In this document: positions 52,461-54,203 of the stretch, in pieces
Numbering within the stretch: the stretch's first letter is position 1
Layout: each line of letters begins with the position of its first letter
Assembly (NCBI GenBank): GCA_028683555.1
Contig: JAQUHN010000006.1
Location: 1-54,203 of the forward strand
Direction: 5' to 3'
DNA: 54,203 nucleotides
From: Geobacteraceae bacterium
GTDB taxonomy: Bacteria; Desulfobacterota; Desulfuromonadia; Geobacterales; Geobacteraceae
Made by a program: the position numbers and the translations under genes
The notes under the pieces: generated by a model
Told to the model about the DNA's origin: nothing
The model's input: only the letters and a program-made list of their open reading frames with translations
The model's database searches: none

Positions 52461-53906
52461 ATGACCATAACCGAGAAAGCGCCATACCGCAAAGAACTGG
52501 CCCAGATCCGGGAAGCCCGGAAACTGGCAAGCACAGCGGCACTACCGTCGCACAACGACATTCAGCACCTTACCGTCAACCCTTCGCTGCAGATTGTCGC
52601 CACGCCCTGGCGCGGCCTTGCTGACCAGTTTGAGCGGAAATCTGCCGCCAGGCCACGGCCGGAACCGGGAGAGGAAATGGTTATGGTGTGGCAGTCTCCC
52701 CATGACCGGCGGATTCATACCGAAGCAGCACTCCCGGTCGACCTCCTTGCCTTGAAAATCGTCGTGGAAGAAAGAGAACGCCGGATCGCTGCCGATGAAG
52801 CAAAGGTCACTGTTGGGGTTGTCGACAACGCGATCCGTCATGCCGTCAAGCGGGGACTGCTGCTATCACCGCCGTCACGGATTCACCGCCCCCGATCGTT
52901 TCATTGCACGGTTGACGACGAACGGTCGCTCTCCGCGACGGTGTTCACCCTGCAGTGGCACATCACCCAGCAATGCGACCTGAACTGTCTCCATTGCTAC
53001 GACCGAAGTGCCCGGCAGGACGTGGAACTGGGAGCAGGACTGCGCATTCTTGATCAACTGAGAGACTTCTGTGTCAGCCACCATGTCCGGGGCCAGGTCT
53101 CATTTTCCGGCGGCAACCCTCTCCTCCACCCCGACTTCATGAGCCTCTACCTCGCCGCTGCCGATCGTGGCCTCGCCACGGTAATTCTCGGAAACCCCAC
53201 CTCCACCCGGCAACTTGCAAAAATCGTGGCGATCCAGATGCCGGCCTATTTCCAGGTGAGCCTCGAAGGGCTGGAACAGCAGAATGACACGATTCGCGGC
53301 ACCGGGCATTTTCGGCGAACCCTGGAGTTTCTGGAAATAATGACCGAACTGGGTATTCCCAATGAAGTGATGCTGACTCTAACCCGGGACAATCTGTCCC
53401 AGGTTCTGCCGCTTGGAGAATTGCTCCGCAACCGTACCGGATCGTTCACCTTCAACAGGCTGGCACTGTTCGGCGGAGGAGCGAACCTGGCCCTGCCGGG
53501 CAGGGAAGAATACGCCGCCTTTCTGCGCGACTACCTGGCCGCCATGCGGGATAATCCGGTGCTTGCGCTGAAGGACAGCCTGTTCAATATCGTCCTGGAA
53601 AAAGAAAATCGGCAGCTGTTCGACGGCTGCGCGGGGTTCGGTTGTGGGGCGGCATTCAACTTCGTGGCACTGCTTGCAGATGGGGCGGTTCATGCTTGCA
53701 GAAAATTTCCTTCGCCCATCGGCTCGATCAGTCAGCAATCACTGGCCGACATTTATCACGGGGAAAGTGCAAGCGCCTACCGGGAAGGAAGTGCATCCTG
53801 CCGGGACTGCAGGTTGAGGGCCGTCTGTCGGGGCTGTCCGGCTATTACGGCCAGCTTGGGCGGTGATCCGGCACATGACCGCGACCCCTTCTGTTTTCGC
53901 GAGTGA
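52461..53906 (+). CDS. sbtM: Radical SAM/SPASM-like maturase SbtM for the Sec peptide
   Basis: 481 residues. The radical SAM cluster motif is CDLNCLHC (C172, C176, C179; CxxxCxxC), with SGGNP (216-220) as the SAM-binding GGxP-like segment. The C-terminus has a SPASM/twitch-like Cys set: C390, C395, C413, C447, C450, C456, C459 and possibly C478 (CRDCRLRAVCRGCP), enough for auxiliary Fe-S clusters. Residues about 88-136 (LPVDLLALKIVVEERERR, VDNAIRHAVKRGLLL) look like a PqqD-type winged-helix recognition element; this is inference. It is 63 bp downstream of sbtA. It best fits the SbtM thio(seleno)oxazole maturase family. The ATG at 52461 has only a weak upstream site, so translation may be low. 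It converges with rnc, 27 bp away. Confidence 0.86.
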   Translation: MTITEKAPYRKELAQIREARKLASTAALPSHNDIQHLTVNPSLQIVATPWRGLADQFERKSAARPRPEPGEEMVMVWQSPHDRRIHTEAALPVDLLALKIVVEERERRIAADEAKVTVGVVDNAIRHAVKRGLLLSPPSRIHRPRSFHCTVDDERSLSATVFTLQWHITQQCDLNCLHCYDRSARQDVELGAGLRILDQLRDFCVSHHVRGQVSFSGGNPLLHPDFMSLYLAAADRGLATVILGNPTSTRQLAKIVAIQMPAYFQVSLEGLEQQNDTIRGTGHFRRTLEFLEIMTELGIPNEVMLTLTRDNLSQVLPLGELLRNRTGSFTFNRLALFGGGANLALPGREEYAAFLRDYLAAMRDNPVLALKDSLFNIVLEKENRQLFDGCAGFGCGAAFNFVALLADGAVHACRKFPSPIGSISQQSLADIYHGESASAYREGSASCRDCRLRAVCRGCPAITASLGGDPAHDRDPFCFRE

Positions 53907-53933
53907 CAGAAAACCATGCGGCTGAATTGATCC

Positions 53934-54203
53934 CTACCCTGGTGCACCTTTGGTCTTGCGTTCTTCTTCCTCCAGCAACACCAGAACCGACCGGGCGGCA
54001 CGCTGTTCCGCTTCCTTGCGGGTCTTGCCGGTTCCCCGGGCGAAACATTCGTCCGCCACCCTGACCGTTACCGTGAAACAGAGATCATGATCGGGCCCGG
54101 TTACTTTATTGAGAAAATAAACCGGTGGGAGGCAATTCAGGGCATGGGCCAATTCCTGGAGCTTGGTTTTGTAATCCCTGGTATCGTCCTCCAGCCCCTC
54201 CCC
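53934..54203 (-). CDS. rnc: Ribonuclease III, C-terminal part (5' end outside window)
   Basis: Double-stranded-RNA endonuclease for rRNA processing and RNA decay. The frame is open from the window edge, giving the last 89 residues. DYKTKLQELAHALN is the junction to, and first helix of, the double-stranded RNA-binding domain. YFLNKVTGPDHDLCFTVTV, CFARGTGKTRKEAEQRAARS and the final helix VLVLLEEE complete it. The catalytic domain with its ERLEFLGD motif lies outside the window. The TTG at 54152 is internal, not a start. Confidence 0.93.
   Translation of the reverse strand, partial: GEGLEDDTRDYKTKLQELAHALNCLPPVYFLNKVTGPDHDLCFTVTVRVADECFARGTGKTRKEAEQRAARSVLVLLEEEERKTKGAPG

Noticed and set aside
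52166-52624. Open frames on both strands across sbtA (52166-52561 minus; 52181-52624 plus)
   Set aside because: They are shadows of the GC-biased repeats. Neither has a ribosome-binding site or recognisable sequence, whereas the UGA-interrupted frame has a leader, repeats, tail and matching partner gene.
1-54203. CRISPR arrays, insertion sequences, prophage or integrative elements
   Set aside because: No regularly spaced repeats, transposase or integrase sequences, or tRNA 3'-end duplications were seen on either strand.

Overview
The window looks like ordinary chromosome of a Gram-negative anaerobe or microaerophile of the Geobacter/Desulfuromonadales type. Pointers are an L-Ara4N lipid A pathway, a B. 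subtilis-type PyrD/PyrK pair, pyruvate carboxylase, slipin/NfeD, a DUF6178 protein, and a selenocysteine-containing peptide with its radical SAM enzyme. The genus is an inference from gene content. I see no insertion sequence, CRISPR array, rRNA operon or prophage. TTG and GTG starts with strong Shine-Dalgarno sites are common (purM, purN, the MBL hydrolase, the DUF445 gene, the ArnA formyltransferase), and several start choices depend on them.

Layout. 1-500: C-terminus of an M3 oligoendopeptidase F. 556-3492 (minus): three arn genes with ArnA split into two proteins. 3834-5529: PilZ protein and MazG, then a 374-bp convergent gap with three DnaA-box matches. 5904-9656 (minus): MurJ and a DUF255 thioredoxin-like protein. 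9932-10801: L,D-transpeptidase. 10892-13158 (minus): rimI-pyrK-pyrD. 13461-15195: purM-purN. 15164-24178 (minus): a YkgJ-type protein, then purB-mscS-purL-purQ-purF-pyrE. 24262-25032: MBL-fold hydrolase. 25405-28983: gap-pgk-tpiA-secG, then tRNA-Leu(GAG). 29700-33146 (minus): pyruvate carboxylase. 33427-34449: SurA/PpiC-type chaperone. 34573-36641 (minus): NfeD and slipin. 36760-38689: sigma-54 response regulator and phosphodiesterase. 38940-44819 (minus): DnaQ/GIY-YIG nuclease, YchF, secreted CARDB protein, poly(A) polymerase. 45055-46943: YgjP-like metallopeptidase and DUF445 membrane protein. 47110-51076 (minus): small Cys protein, DUF6178, DUF6173-like, YedK/HMCES. 51391-51882: ferritin-like protein.

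The most interesting locus is 51950-53910. A short reading frame at 52077-52397 is cut at two in-frame UGA codons and so is missed by ordinary gene finding. Read through, it is a 106-residue peptide with a hydrophobic leader, two SGUGGS repeats (U = selenocysteine) and a Lys-rich tail. Each UGA is followed, at the same distance, by a hairpin with a 5-nt apical loop, as expected for bacterial SECIS elements. The next gene encodes a radical SAM/SPASM-like protein. This matches the computationally proposed 'selenobiotic' SbtA/SbtM RiPP system. The sbtA promoter carries two dyads, one with the core of an FNR/CRP-family site, and a strong hairpin separates precursor and maturase genes.

How the genes work together: much of the window is nucleotide biosynthesis (purM, N, B, L, Q, F; pyrD, K, E), lower glycolysis/gluconeogenesis with anaplerosis (gap, pgk, tpiA, pyc) and envelope maintenance (arn, murJ, L,D-transpeptidase, PpiC, slipin/NfeD). 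The right third is richer in poorly characterised proteins and ends inside rnc (RNase III).
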